Source of the DNA: Verrucomicrobiota bacterium
Lineage (GTDB): Bacteria; Verrucomicrobiota; Verrucomicrobiia; Limisphaerales; UBA1100
Length of the DNA: 37,209 nt
Direction of reading: 5' to 3'
NCBI GenBank assembly: GCA_028872645.1
Contig: JAPKDK010000003.1
Location: 1 to 37,209 of the forward strand
Made by a program: the position numbers and the translations under genes. This document shows positions 1-9,003 of the stretch, piece after piece. The notes under the pieces are model-generated. The model was not told the origin of the DNA. It saw only the letters and a list, made by a program, of their open reading frames with translations, and ran no database searches. Each line of letters starts with the position of its first letter. Positions within the stretch are counted from its first letter, which is position 1.

Positions 1-256
1 AAGGAGTACAAATAGGCTGGGAATAGCCATGGTCAAAGCGCATGCCGCCGGCTGCAAGTTTGTCGATATTGGGGGTAGAATAATGATCCATCTCGCCGGC
101 CTTGGCATTGGGATAATTGTATTTGGCAATCAGGTCGCGATAAGCACTCACGCACTCCCAACCCATATCATCAGCCATAATGACAATGACATTGGGTTTA
201 TCCGCGAAAAGCGGCAAAGCCATCAGGCCCGCAAGAAGAAATAGGATTCGTTTCAT
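1..256 (-). CDS. Sulfatase family protein, N-terminal part (runs off the window's left edge)
   Basis: Reverse complement reads [39 protein letters not shown]...[26 protein letters not shown]: signal peptide plus sulfatase N-terminal metal-binding motif (NVIVIMADD). Start ATG at 256 overlaps the upstream stop by 1 nt. Absent from the ORF track because it has no stop in the window. Confidence 0.9.
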   Translation of the reverse strand, partial: MKRILFLLAGLMALPLFADKPNVIVIMADDMGWECVSAYRDLIAKYNYPNAKAGEMDHYSTPNIDKLAAGGMRFDHGYSQPICTP

Positions 257-1563
257 TATTTGATATTAGGGTAATTGAGCTTGGTAAAAGTCGCTCGCAA
301 TGCTGCACGTTTCTCAGCGAGGGAGCCAGCCACATTCTTTAAGGGTTTCTTCTCCATGGCATCCTTTTGCACGTCATAAAGCTGACCATTATTGTAGAGC
401 TTATAACGTTGAGTGCGCACCCACGCCTTGCCGCCTTTGCTCTCGGAAAAGGCAAAGGACCTTGTTTTTCGGGTATTGCGAGGGAGCTGAAATAATCTGC
501 GTGCAAAACTAATCCCGTCGATCTTATGTCCGACTTTAGTTGCGCCAAGCTCTGCCAAGGTCGGTAGCCAGTCACTAAAATCTACGAGTCCACCATCATA
601 ACTGCCGGCCTTGATATAACCGGGCCAGTTGGCAATGAGTGGCACATTGGTGCCGATATTGAGCAGTGTCCCCTTGCCTCCGGGCACGCGCTGGCCATTG
701 CGAATGGAGTGAACGTTTTCATACTCGTACTTGCGCCCCTGAATATGACGCAGCTTGGAACGTTTGGCTGTCCCATTGTCGCCAGTGAACAGGATGATCG
801 TATTTTTGCGTAGGCCAAGTTGATCGATCCGGCTCACGAGTTTGCCCACCATCTCATCCATGCTCTCAACCATCTCGCCATAATTCATCCAGCGATCCTT
901 ACCCGGCATGTAAGGGACCTGTTTCGGGATGTCATCAGTCACATCATGGGCCAAGGCCATAGAGTAATAGGCAAAGAAGGGTTTCTTGGCCTCGGCGCTT
1001 TTCTCCATGAATTCACCTAGGAAATCCACATACAGTTCCGGCCCGTACTTGCCCTTGGTGTCCGTACGCAAACGGCCGTCTTGGTAGATCATCGGCTCAT
1101 GGAAGCGCGCGCCCTCGTGCCAGCCGAATACACTCCATTCATCAAAACCCATCCGGGCCGGCTGCTCAGTATCCTTTTTCATCAAACACAACTGCCACTT
1201 GCCGGCAATGGCTGTAGTATAACCTGCTCGTTTGAGCACCTGTGCCACAGTATTTCTTTCCTCCAACTTGGGGAACGAACCCCAGCCGGACTTCAACCGG
1301 AAAGGATACTTGCCGGTCATCAGGCAAACTCGTGTGGGATGACATACCGGCATGCTGAAGCAGTAGTCAAACCGCATGCCGCCCTTGGCCAGCGCATCGA
1401 TGTGCGGCGTCTTCCAACGCTCGCCACCATAAGCACCGATGGGTTCGCAGCCGACATCATCGGCCATGATCAATACAATATTTGGTTGCAATACAATCTC
1501 CGGCGGCACCTTAGCGGCGATCAACGACACGCTAGTAAGAATTAGAAACAGGAAGGTTTTCAC
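256..1563 (-). CDS. Sulfatase (Cys-type signature CHPTR)
   Basis: 435 aa; signal peptide; [36 protein letters not shown] (C-x-P-x-R), [15 protein letters not shown] start overlaps the upstream gene's TGA. Confidence 0.93.
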   Translation of the reverse strand: MKTFLFLILTSVSLIAAKVPPEIVLQPNIVLIMADDVGCEPIGAYGGERWKTPHIDALAKGGMRFDYCFSMPVCHPTRVCLMTGKYPFRLKSGWGSFPKLEERNTVAQVLKRAGYTTAIAGKWQLCLMKKDTEQPARMGFDEWSVFGWHEGARFHEPMIYQDGRLRTDTKGKYGPELYVDFLGEFMEKSAEAKKPFFAYYSMALAHDVTDDIPKQVPYMPGKDRWMNYGEMVESMDEMVGKLVSRIDQLGLRKNTIILFTGDNGTAKRSKLRHIQGRKYEYENVHSIRNGQRVPGGKGTLLNIGTNVPLIANWPGYIKAGSYDGGLVDFSDWLPTLAELGATKVGHKIDGISFARRLFQLPRNTRKTRSFAFSESKGGKAWVRTQRYKLYNNGQLYDVQKDAMEKKPLKNVAGSLAEKRAALRATFTKLNYPNIK

Positions 1564-3392
1564 TGCAATTTCTCCGGGATGCCTTGGATGATTTTATCCT
1601 TGGGAAACATCATCTTCACTTCCGCCAAAACCGCTGCGCGGTCATCGGCCAACGACGTGTAGCTGACCGTCTCGCCATTGAGGTACAGCGCCCACTTGTT
1701 ACATATAAAACAAATCGCCACCTGCGCCTCATGGTCACCAAGATGGAAGCGCAACAATATGCCTGGGTCAAAGTGTGATTTTTCAGCATGTCGAGTGGTG
1801 GAATCCGCGTCGCTTATCAATAAGCTGCGCAAGCGGCCTGCGGGCTTGCCTCTGAGTGTGCGCCCATCCCGGCTGACGATGTAATAGAGGAAACGTTTAT
1901 CATTGGGCTCAGCATTGAGCCTGTGGGTGGTAATTTGCGGCGACTCAGAGAGCAGTTTGTTAAAAAGCTTCATGGGCGGACGTGTTCGGCCCGATGCTTT
2001 TTGCTTTGCGATTTGATTTTCAAAGGACTCAACCAATCCCGGTTCATCGAGCCATAGATTCTTTGCTTCGCCAATGTCCTCAGCCAGATTATAGAGCTGA
2101 CCACGCGGACCCTTCGGCACCGGCTGCACACGGCGCGGATTAGAAAAGCCACCGGATCCGAGCGAAGGGATGTATTTAAACTGACCCTGACGGACAGCCA
2201 TATGTGTTGGCTTAGTGCCGGTAATGAGCTGTTGCCGTGCGGTTTCCCGTTGACCCAACAGTACCGGCAGAAAATTCTCGCTATCCTCCCCCTCGTTATC
2301 GGCCAATCCGCGTCCGGTGAGCGCAGCAAAGGTCGCCATCAAATCCGTCTGGCAAATCAGTGCGTCACTTATCGTGTTGGCCTTCACCTTCCCTGGCCAG
2401 CGGACGATAAAGGGCATGCGATGGCCTGCCTCCCACGCGTCAGCTTTCATGCCACGTAAAGGCGTGGTGGCACTGTGGCCGAAGCGTTCGGTGTCGGTGT
2501 TGTACCAAACCGGCCCGTTGTCACTGGTGAAAATGACAAGGGTGTTTTTGGAGAGTTGGGTGCGATCAAGGGCGGACAGGATTTGACCCACAGTGTCGTC
2601 CACCATTGCCACAAAGTCACTGTACATGTTGTTCGTTTTGCCTCGGAATTTTTTAGTGGGCAACCACGGCGTATGTGGTGCGGGTAAAGCCACATACAGA
2701 AAGAACGGTTGCTCATTACCCTTTCGTTCCTCGATATATTTCACCGACTCCATCGTGAATCGCGGCAGCACCTCCTCATGTTTAAAGTTTGATGCAATCG
2801 GGCCGCCACGCCAAAACTCTCCTTGGATACGACTCCAACCCTCCGTATTGCGGGGACCAACTGTACCTGTGGGCGCAATCACCGCCTTACGGCCGCTGAT
2901 ATAATAGTACGGCACAATATCTAGCGAATGCGGCATGCCGAAGTAAAAATCAAACCCACGATCTATTGGGCCGCCATCCAGCTGCTTGGAGTAATCGTAA
3001 TTCGGACCGCCAGCAAACCCCAGGTGCCACTTACCCACCATTGCCGTAGCATACCCCTTCTCCCGTAATGCTGAGGGAATTGTTGTTCGCCCTTTCTCGA
3101 TCAACGCGCGGCTACGCCAATCCAGCTTTATCCGGTGTGGATAACGTCCTGTCAGCAGTCCGTACCGAGTAGGCACACAAAATGACGCCGGCGCATGAGC
3201 GTCAGTAAATTGCATTCCCTCACGTGCCAACCGGTCGATATTATGTGTGGGATTCTTGGACTTTGGATTATAGCAGCGCGCATCGCCATACCCCATGTCA
3301 TCAGCCAGAATAATCACAATATTCGCCGGGCTGTCCTTCGCAGAAGCCACGAAGGCAACGAACAAAAATCCAATGGCAAAAAAACGGTGCAT
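1560..3392 (-). CDS. Sulfatase (Cys-type signature CVPTR)
   Basis: ORF 1560..3446; likely start at MHRFFAIGFLFVAFVASAKD (signal peptide). ANIVIILADDMGYGD, FCVPTRYGLLTGRYP, GKWHLG, FTSDNGP. Confidence 0.93.
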   Translation of the reverse strand: MHRFFAIGFLFVAFVASAKDSPANIVIILADDMGYGDARCYNPKSKNPTHNIDRLAREGMQFTDAHAPASFCVPTRYGLLTGRYPHRIKLDWRSRALIEKGRTTIPSALREKGYATAMVGKWHLGFAGGPNYDYSKQLDGGPIDRGFDFYFGMPHSLDIVPYYYISGRKAVIAPTGTVGPRNTEGWSRIQGEFWRGGPIASNFKHEEVLPRFTMESVKYIEERKGNEQPFFLYVALPAPHTPWLPTKKFRGKTNNMYSDFVAMVDDTVGQILSALDRTQLSKNTLVIFTSDNGPVWYNTDTERFGHSATTPLRGMKADAWEAGHRMPFIVRWPGKVKANTISDALICQTDLMATFAALTGRGLADNEGEDSENFLPVLLGQRETARQQLITGTKPTHMAVRQGQFKYIPSLGSGGFSNPRRVQPVPKGPRGQLYNLAEDIGEAKNLWLDEPGLVESFENQIAKQKASGRTRPPMKLFNKLLSESPQITTHRLNAEPNDKRFLYYIVSRDGRTLRGKPAGRLRSLLISDADSTTRHAEKSHFDPGILLRFHLGDHEAQVAICFICNKWALYLNGETVSYTSLADDRAAVLAEVKMMFPKDKIIQGIPEKLQ

Positions 3393-3446
3393 GCGCAATT
3401 GAACCATCACGACGCGGGAGGAGCAAGGGGGAACCCAACAGTCCAA

Positions 3447-4358
3447 TTAATTGTGCACCAACAATGTTTTTGCAGCATCGGCAATATTAGCACGTACATT
3501 TTTACTCACATCGTTCAGCAGCGGCAGGATCGGCCCCGTGTCGGCGATGCCGGCCTCGGCTACGGCAGTGTGAAGGACGCGGATGGGGTTGATGGCATTG
3601 CGGAGATTTTCGAGGGGCTCGAAGGTTTGGCGAATGGATTCGGCGGTTTCGTAATCTTCCGCCTTCAGTGCGGCCAGCATTTTCATAGAAAGACTCGGGG
3701 CGATGCACACGCAGCCGCTGGTGAACCCTTGCACGCCGAAATCGCGAAGGTGCACGATAGCCGGTTGCTCGCCAATGCCGCTGACGATGCGTTGCGGGTC
3801 AACGCAATCCACGAGTTGGCGGAGGTAATCATCCCGCGCGGGGTCGTCGCGGACGATGGCGTATTTAATCCAGTTCACCACGCCGTCGTCCATCAGCGCG
3901 CGCGCGTGTTCCGGCTCGAGGTAGCCTTCGAATTTGATGTAAAGCACGATGGGTTTCCCATAAGCCTCGGCGAATTTTCGGATGCCCGTGGCGACCCCTT
4001 CGGGCGTGGCAATGTCGCGCGCGGGCAACACCATCGCGGTTGGGAAATCAAAATCGCGCAGCACGGCCGCTTGGTCGAGCGCCGTGCCGTAGGCGGGGCC
4101 GACGGAGGGGATGATGGTCGTGTCCGCGCCGGCGTTATCCCGCAGCATCACCAGCGCGTCCGCGTACTCGGCGAGGGCGATGTGGTGAAAAACCGCGTTG
4201 CCGCCGTAGAGCAAAGTACGAATGCCACCGTCCTCAAGGTGGCGGATGATTTTCGCGTTGCCGTCGGCGCAAATGTTGAGGTCCGCATCGCGCGCCATCG
4301 GCGGCACGGCGATGACCGAGCTGGCCAGCATCCCGGGGGTGATGGCGTTTGTGTTCAT
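3447..4358 (-). CDS. Dihydrodipicolinate synthase (DHDPS)/N-acetylneuraminate lyase family aldolase, probably a sugar-acid aldolase/dehydratase
   Basis: ~303 aa; DHDPS-like fold motifs (TLLYGGNAVFHHIAL..., IIPSVGP, KPIVLYIKFEGYL, WIKYAI). ATG overlaps the dehydratase stop (TGATG). Confidence 0.75.
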   Translation of the reverse strand: MNTNAITPGMLASSVIAVPPMARDADLNICADGNAKIIRHLEDGGIRTLLYGGNAVFHHIALAEYADALVMLRDNAGADTTIIPSVGPAYGTALDQAAVLRDFDFPTAMVLPARDIATPEGVATGIRKFAEAYGKPIVLYIKFEGYLEPEHARALMDDGVVNWIKYAIVRDDPARDDYLRQLVDCVDPQRIVSGIGEQPAIVHLRDFGVQGFTSGCVCIAPSLSMKMLAALKAEDYETAESIRQTFEPLENLRNAINPIRVLHTAVAEAGIADTGPILPLLNDVSKNVRANIADAAKTLLVHN

Positions 4359-6100
4359 CAAAAAATCGGCGGCTCGGGTGTGGCCGGGCCATGTTGCAAA
4401 AAATCAAAATCACAGCCCTCGTGCGCTTGCGTGACATGGTTGATGTAAAGCTGGCCGTAGCCGCGGGCGTATTTGGGCTCGGGCTTTTTCCATGCGGCGC
4501 GGCGGGTTTCGAGTTCGGCGTCTTCCACGTGCAGATGAATTTTTCGGCTGGGCACGTCGAGTTCGATTTCGTCTCCGGTTTGCACGAACGCCAGCGGGCC
4601 GCCCACGTGGCTTTCTGGCGAGAGATGCAGCACGCACATTCCGTAACTCGTGCCGCTCATGCGAGCGTCGGAGAGGCGCACCATGTCGCGCACGCCTTCC
4701 TTCAGTAACTTATCGGGGATGGGCAGCATGCCCCATTCGGGAAAACCCGGCGCGCCTTCGGGACCGGCGCTGCGCAGCACGAGCACGGTGTCTTTTGTGA
4801 CGTCGAGGTCGGGGTCGTTGAGGCGCGCCTTGAGGTCGGGGTAATTATCAAACACCAGCGCGGGGCCGCGATGGGTGAGGAGCGCTTCAGCGGCGGCGGC
4901 GGGTTTCACCACGCATCCGTGCGGGGCGAGATTGCCGCGCAACACAAAGGTACTTCCCTCAGCGGCGACGGGATTGTCGGGCGTGCGAATGACATCGTCG
5001 TCAATCAACTCCGCGTCGGCGATGTTTTCGGCGATCGTGTGGCCGTTGACGGTTACGCAATCGCCGTGGAGTTGATCGCCGAGTTGCGCCATCAACGCGC
5101 GCAGTCCGCCGGCGTTATAAAAATCCTCCATTAAATACTGGTCGCCGTTGGGGCGGATGTTGGCGAGCACGGGCGTGGTGCGCGAGAGGCGGTCGAAATC
5201 CTCCAGCGAAATATCAATGCCCGCGCGGCCCGCCATCGCGATGATATGCACGATGGCGTTGGTGGAGCCGCCGATGGCCATGTCCACCGTGATGGCGTTC
5301 TCGAAGGACTCGCGCGTGAGCACGTCCGACGGTTTCAAATCTTCCCAAGCCATCTCCACCGCGCGCCGGCCGCAGGCGGTGGACATCCGGTGATGCTCGC
5401 TGACCACCGCGGGAATACTCGAGGCGCCCGGCAGCGTGAAGCCCAGCCCCTCGGCGATGGCGCCCATCGTCGACGCCGTGCCCATCGTCATGCAATGGCC
5501 CGGCGACCGGCCGATGGCGTTTTCGAATTTCACCCAGTCTTCATCAGAAAGATTGCCCGCGCATCGTTCGGCCCAAAAATCCCAAACCGAGCTGCCGCTG
5601 CCGAGCGTCTCCTTGCCCCAACGCGCCGTCAGCATCGGCCCCGCCGGCAGAAACAGCGTGGGGATATCCGCCGAGATGGCGCCCATCAGCAGCGCCGGCG
5701 TCGTCTTGTCGCAACCGCCCATCAGCACGGCGGCGTCGATGGGATGACACCGCAGCACCTCCTCCGCTTCCATCGAGAGCAGATTGCGGTAAAGCATCGT
5801 CGTTGGCTTCATCAACATTTCGCCCAGCGACATCACCGGCACTTCCACGGGAAATCCGCCCGCCTGCCACACGCCCTGCTTCACTTTCTCGGCGCGCTCG
5901 CGCAAATGCGAGTGGCACGTGTTGAGGTCGCTCCAAGTATTAAGAATGCCGATGACCGGCTTGCCGCGAAAATCGTTGTCCGCCCAGCCCATCGCCTTCA
6001 CCCGCGCCCGATGCCCATGTGCCCGCACATCATCTGGCGCAAACCACCGCGCACTGCGGAGGTCATCGGGAGTTTTAAGAGTAACAGATTTCTTTTGCAT
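4358..6100 (-). CDS. IlvD/Edd family dehydratase, L-arabonate dehydratase-like
   Basis: 580 aa; GKPVIGILNTWSDLNTCHSHLRERAE, KPTTMLYRNLLSMEAEE, MGGCDKTTPALLMGA, GSSVWDFWAE, GTASTMGAIAEGLG, DMAIGGSTNAIVHI: the sugar-acid branch of IlvD/Edd. Confidence 0.9.
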   Translation of the reverse strand: MQKKSVTLKTPDDLRSARWFAPDDVRAHGHRARVKAMGWADNDFRGKPVIGILNTWSDLNTCHSHLRERAEKVKQGVWQAGGFPVEVPVMSLGEMLMKPTTMLYRNLLSMEAEEVLRCHPIDAAVLMGGCDKTTPALLMGAISADIPTLFLPAGPMLTARWGKETLGSGSSVWDFWAERCAGNLSDEDWVKFENAIGRSPGHCMTMGTASTMGAIAEGLGFTLPGASSIPAVVSEHHRMSTACGRRAVEMAWEDLKPSDVLTRESFENAITVDMAIGGSTNAIVHIIAMAGRAGIDISLEDFDRLSRTTPVLANIRPNGDQYLMEDFYNAGGLRALMAQLGDQLHGDCVTVNGHTIAENIADAELIDDDVIRTPDNPVAAEGSTFVLRGNLAPHGCVVKPAAAAEALLTHRGPALVFDNYPDLKARLNDPDLDVTKDTVLVLRSAGPEGAPGFPEWGMLPIPDKLLKEGVRDMVRLSDARMSGTSYGMCVLHLSPESHVGGPLAFVQTGDEIELDVPSRKIHLHVEDAELETRRAAWKKPEPKYARGYGQLYINHVTQAHEGCDFDFLQHGPATPEPPIF

Positions 6101-6149
6101 AAAAATAGATGCGGGTTTGTAGCGGAAATATAGGTGTGGGACGATTTAA

Positions 6150-6171
6150 TTCACCACAGAGGACACCGAGA
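6150..6171 (+). repeat. Diverged copy of the CACCACAGAGG element
   Basis: ttcaccacagaggacaccgaga versus ttcaccacagaggcacagaga at 10829. Confidence 0.7.
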
Positions 6172-6208
6172 TGAAAAGGCAGGTGGGTAGAGGTTGAGGA
6201 AAAAAGCT

Positions 6209-6376
6209 TTAAGATTTCGTTTCCTCTACGAGTTCCATTACATTTTCAATATCCCAAAGATCAATGTCTGCCTTTTTAGCCCATTTGCGTGCTTACTTGG
6301 TGAATCCAGATTTACAAACAACCAATCCTATTCCTCCCTCAGTAGACACAACCCCAGCCAAGTCATCCGGCAATAG
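6209..6376 (-). pseudogene. Remnant resembling the C-terminal part of an Mrr-type restriction-endonuclease-like protein
   Basis: Reverse-strand reading LLPDDLAGVVSTEGGIGLVVCKSGFTK*ARKWAKKADIDLWDIENVMELVEETKS*, with an internal TAA; resembles the Mrr_cat pattern (GVVS..GA.gGlvVt.sGFt..A..wA...I.L.d.e.L). Confidence 0.4.
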
Positions 6377-6565
6377 TTGTGCCGTTCTCGTCCGAAGCAG
6401 GGCATGGTTCCCGGAAAAGCAGGCCATCAATCGGCGTGAGTTCGCCTTATTTCCCCGTGAGCAGGCATAATTTTGCCCTTGGCGATGTTCGTAGGGTGAC
6501 TGATTTCTCTATGCCCCAGCGATATAAGAACGGTTTTTTTGTTCGCTAAAACCCATTATTTCCCA

Positions 6566-6624
6566 AAACGAACCGCGTTCAATGGCGTTTATTCACGACG
6601 ATTTTCTTTTGAACAATGAGCCGG
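6566..6624 (+). pseudogene. Duplicated 5' end of uxaC (leader plus first ~15 codons)
   Basis: 59 nt align without gaps to 7572..7630 (52/59 identical by eye); encodes MAFIHDDFLLNNEP versus MAFIHDDFLLGNEP in the intact uxaC. Confidence 0.85.
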
Positions 6625-6733
6625 TCCAGAAGTGCGTGCCCCCGTCCGTCTCCAAGCAGCCCTTCACCAGCAGCTCATTGCCGGTGTAAACCTCCAAGCC
6701 TCCTTCGCGACTGAATCGAGGGTCTGTCTTCAC
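6621..6733 (-). pseudogene. N-terminal stub resembling 2-oxoacid (indolepyruvate-type):ferredoxin oxidoreductase alpha subunit
   Basis: Minus-strand GTG ORF: VKTDPRFSREGGLEVYTGNELLVKGCLETDGGTHFWTG, then interrupted at a ccgg shared with the uxaC fragment. Confidence 0.45.
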
Positions 6734-6787
6734 TATGGAAATTCACTCGCCAGTTTCTGCCACATCCACTAACCCATCTGCACCTCC

Positions 6788-7027
6788 ATGAAAGCGAACC
6801 ACGAAAAACTTGAGCAACTCATCAGCGCAACGTTCGCCAGCGCGGGTTGCGCGGGGGCGGAGGCGGATTGCGTGGCGGATCATCTCGTGCAGTCGAACCT
6901 TGCCGAGCACGACTCGCATGGGGTCATCCGCACCAAGGCGTATGTCGAGTGGCTGCGCGAGGGCAAGATGCACGCGGGGCGAACGCTGGAGGTGGTGCGG
7001 GACAGTGGCGCGCTGGCGGTGGCCTAA
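6788..7027 (+). pseudogene. Truncated malate/L-lactate dehydrogenase family (Ldh_2-like) N-terminus
   Basis: 79 aa MKANHEKLEQLISATFASAGCAGAEADCVADHLVQSNLAEHDSHGVIRTKAYVEWLREGKMHAGRTLEVVRDSGALAVA, ending where the NAD-binding part of the family should begin; full members are ~330-350 aa. Confidence 0.65.
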
Positions 7028-7107
7028 ACGACATGGGCGCAAATTTGCGCGACGGCCGAGTCATGCGGCGTGGAGCGAGAGTTGATTGAAACGGTGGAGG
7101 TGGCGGC

Positions 7108-7494
7108 ATGACCACCGTGGGCACCGACGATTTAATCTTTGAGCCGGTACCGGACTGGGCGGCGGACGCGCCCATCACGGAGGCCGTCGGCGTGGCGGTG
7201 GATTCGCGGAACCGCGTTTACGTTTTCAATCGCGCCGACGATGTCGAGGCGCCACAGGTCATCGTGCTGGACACCGACGGCAATGTTTTAAACACCTGGG
7301 GCCAGGGCGTTGTCACACGGCCGCACGGAATTTGGATTGCCCCCGACGACACGCTTTACCTCACCGATGACATCGGCCACGCCGTGCGACAGTTCACCGC
7401 CGACGGCGAGCACATCCCCGACCGCCCCGGCCTCGGCGTCACGCTCAATGAGGATTTCATCAAGGAATATCTCGTGTCTGAATCCGGCGCATGA
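7108..7494 (+). pseudogene. Probable chimeric ORF: NHL-repeat/beta-propeller N-terminus fused to an enolase-superfamily C-terminal tail
   Basis: Residues 1-~100 are NHL-like (AVGVAVDSRNRVYVFNRADDVEAPQVIVLDTDGNVLNTWGQGVVTRPHGIWIAPDDTLYLTDDIGHAVRQFTADG). The tail IPDRPGLGVTLNEDFIKEYLV resembles mandelate racemase/enolase-superfamily C-termini. Confidence 0.5.
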
Positions 7495-7587
7495 TTATTG
7501 AAAATCCAAAATTGTTGATGGACAAGTTCGGGCGCGTATATTTTTCCTCGCAAAAACCCTTCCTTTCCCCTAAACGAACCGCGTTCC

Positions 7588-9003
7588 ATGGCGTTTATCC
7601 ACGACGATTTTTTGTTAGGCAATGAGCCGGCGCGCCGGTTGTACCACGAGTACGCCGCGGGCGAGCCGATTCTGGATTACCACAACCACCTGCCGCCGGC
7701 GGAGATTGCGGGCAACCGGCAGTTCGCAAACCTCAGCGAGGTGTGGCTCGAAGGCGACCATTACAAGTGGCGGGCCATGCGCGCCAATGGCGAGCCCGAA
7801 GAGGCCATCACCGGCAGCTCCGACGCCAAGCAAAAATTCCTCGCGTGGGCGCGCACGGTGCCACACACGCTTTGCAATCCGCTCTATCACTGGACCCATT
7901 TGGAATTGAGCCGGCACTTCGGCATCGATACTTTGCTGGACGAATCGACGGCGGAGGAAATCTGGGAAACCGCCAACGCCAAGCTCGCGCAGCCGGAACT
8001 TTCGGTGCACGGAGTTTTGAAACAGTTCGACGTTCGCGCGCTGTGCACCACCGATGACCCCACCGAAAGCCTCGCGCAACACGAGGCTATCGCCGCGCTG
8101 GGCCTCGACACGAAGGTGTACCCGACCTTCCGCCCCGACAAGGCTTGGCGGGTCGATGAGCCGGAGCTGTTCAACGCATGGGCCGACAAGCTCGCTGACG
8201 CCGCCATTGGCGACACGGGGACGCTGACTGGCTTTCTCGCAGCGCTCGAAAAACGCATCGACGATTTCCACACCATCGGCTCGCGGCTCAGCGACCACAG
8301 CTTCCCGTACGCTTACGCCGATTTCCCCGGCGACGCGAAGGCCGCCGCCATTTTTAACAAGGCCCGCGCGGGCACCGCCGCCACGCTGAAGGAACAGGAG
8401 CAATTCGGCGCGCACATCATGCAGCACCTCGGTCGCTGCTATGCCCAACGCGGCTGGGCGATGCAATTGCACATTGGCCCGCTGCGCAACAACAACTCGC
8501 GCCTCTTCAAAACCATCGGCCCCGACATCGGCTGCGACTCCATCGGCGACTGGCAACAAGCCGCGCCGCTCTCCGCGTTTCTCGACCGCCTTGACCGCGA
8601 TCAGTCGCTGCCAAAAACCATCCTTTATAATAATAACCCGATGGACAATTTAACCTTCGCCACAGTGATCGGAAATTTCCAGGGGGATGCAACGGGGATG
8701 CCGGGCAAAATGCAGTTCGGCAGCGGCTGGTGGCACGCCGACCAACAGGAAGGTATGGAATGGCAAATGAAAGCCCTTGCCAACACCGGCCTTCTCTCCC
8801 GCTTCATCGGCATGCTCACCGACTCGCGTTCGTTTCTAAGCTTCCCACGCCACGAATATTTCCGCCGCACCCTCTGCAACCTCATCGGCGAATCCATGGC
8901 CAACGGCAAACTTCCCGACGACTACAGCCTCGTCGGCGGCATGGTGAAACGCATCAGCTACCAAAACGCGAGAGAGTATTTGAAGTTGGTTGTGGCGGAC
9001 TAA
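7588..9003 (+). CDS. uxaC: Glucuronate (uronate) isomerase
   Basis: 471 aa; MAFIHDDFLLGNEPARRLYHEYAAGEPILDYHNHLPPAEIAGNRQFANLSEVWLEGDHYKWRAMRANG, LHIGPLRNNN, FGSGWWHADQQEGMEWQMKALANTGLLSRFIGMLTDSRSFLSFPRHEYFRRTLC: typical UxaC. Confidence 0.95.
   Translation: MAFIHDDFLLGNEPARRLYHEYAAGEPILDYHNHLPPAEIAGNRQFANLSEVWLEGDHYKWRAMRANGEPEEAITGSSDAKQKFLAWARTVPHTLCNPLYHWTHLELSRHFGIDTLLDESTAEEIWETANAKLAQPELSVHGVLKQFDVRALCTTDDPTESLAQHEAIAALGLDTKVYPTFRPDKAWRVDEPELFNAWADKLADAAIGDTGTLTGFLAALEKRIDDFHTIGSRLSDHSFPYAYADFPGDAKAAAIFNKARAGTAATLKEQEQFGAHIMQHLGRCYAQRGWAMQLHIGPLRNNNSRLFKTIGPDIGCDSIGDWQQAAPLSAFLDRLDRDQSLPKTILYNNNPMDNLTFATVIGNFQGDATGMPGKMQFGSGWWHADQQEGMEWQMKALANTGLLSRFIGMLTDSRSFLSFPRHEYFRRTLCNLIGESMANGKLPDDYSLVGGMVKRISYQNAREYLKLVVAD

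Noticed and set aside
29-244. 71-aa plus-strand ORF at the left edge
   Set aside because: Antisense to the N-terminus of an edge-truncated sulfatase read on the minus strand.
3195-4448. 417-aa plus-strand ORF
   Set aside because: Antisense to the well-supported sulfatase, DHDPS-like and dehydratase genes; His/Arg/Ala-rich GC-frame artefact with no domain.
7615-8559. 314-aa minus-strand ORF
   Set aside because: Fully antisense to uxaC; low-complexity composition typical of a high-GC shadow frame.
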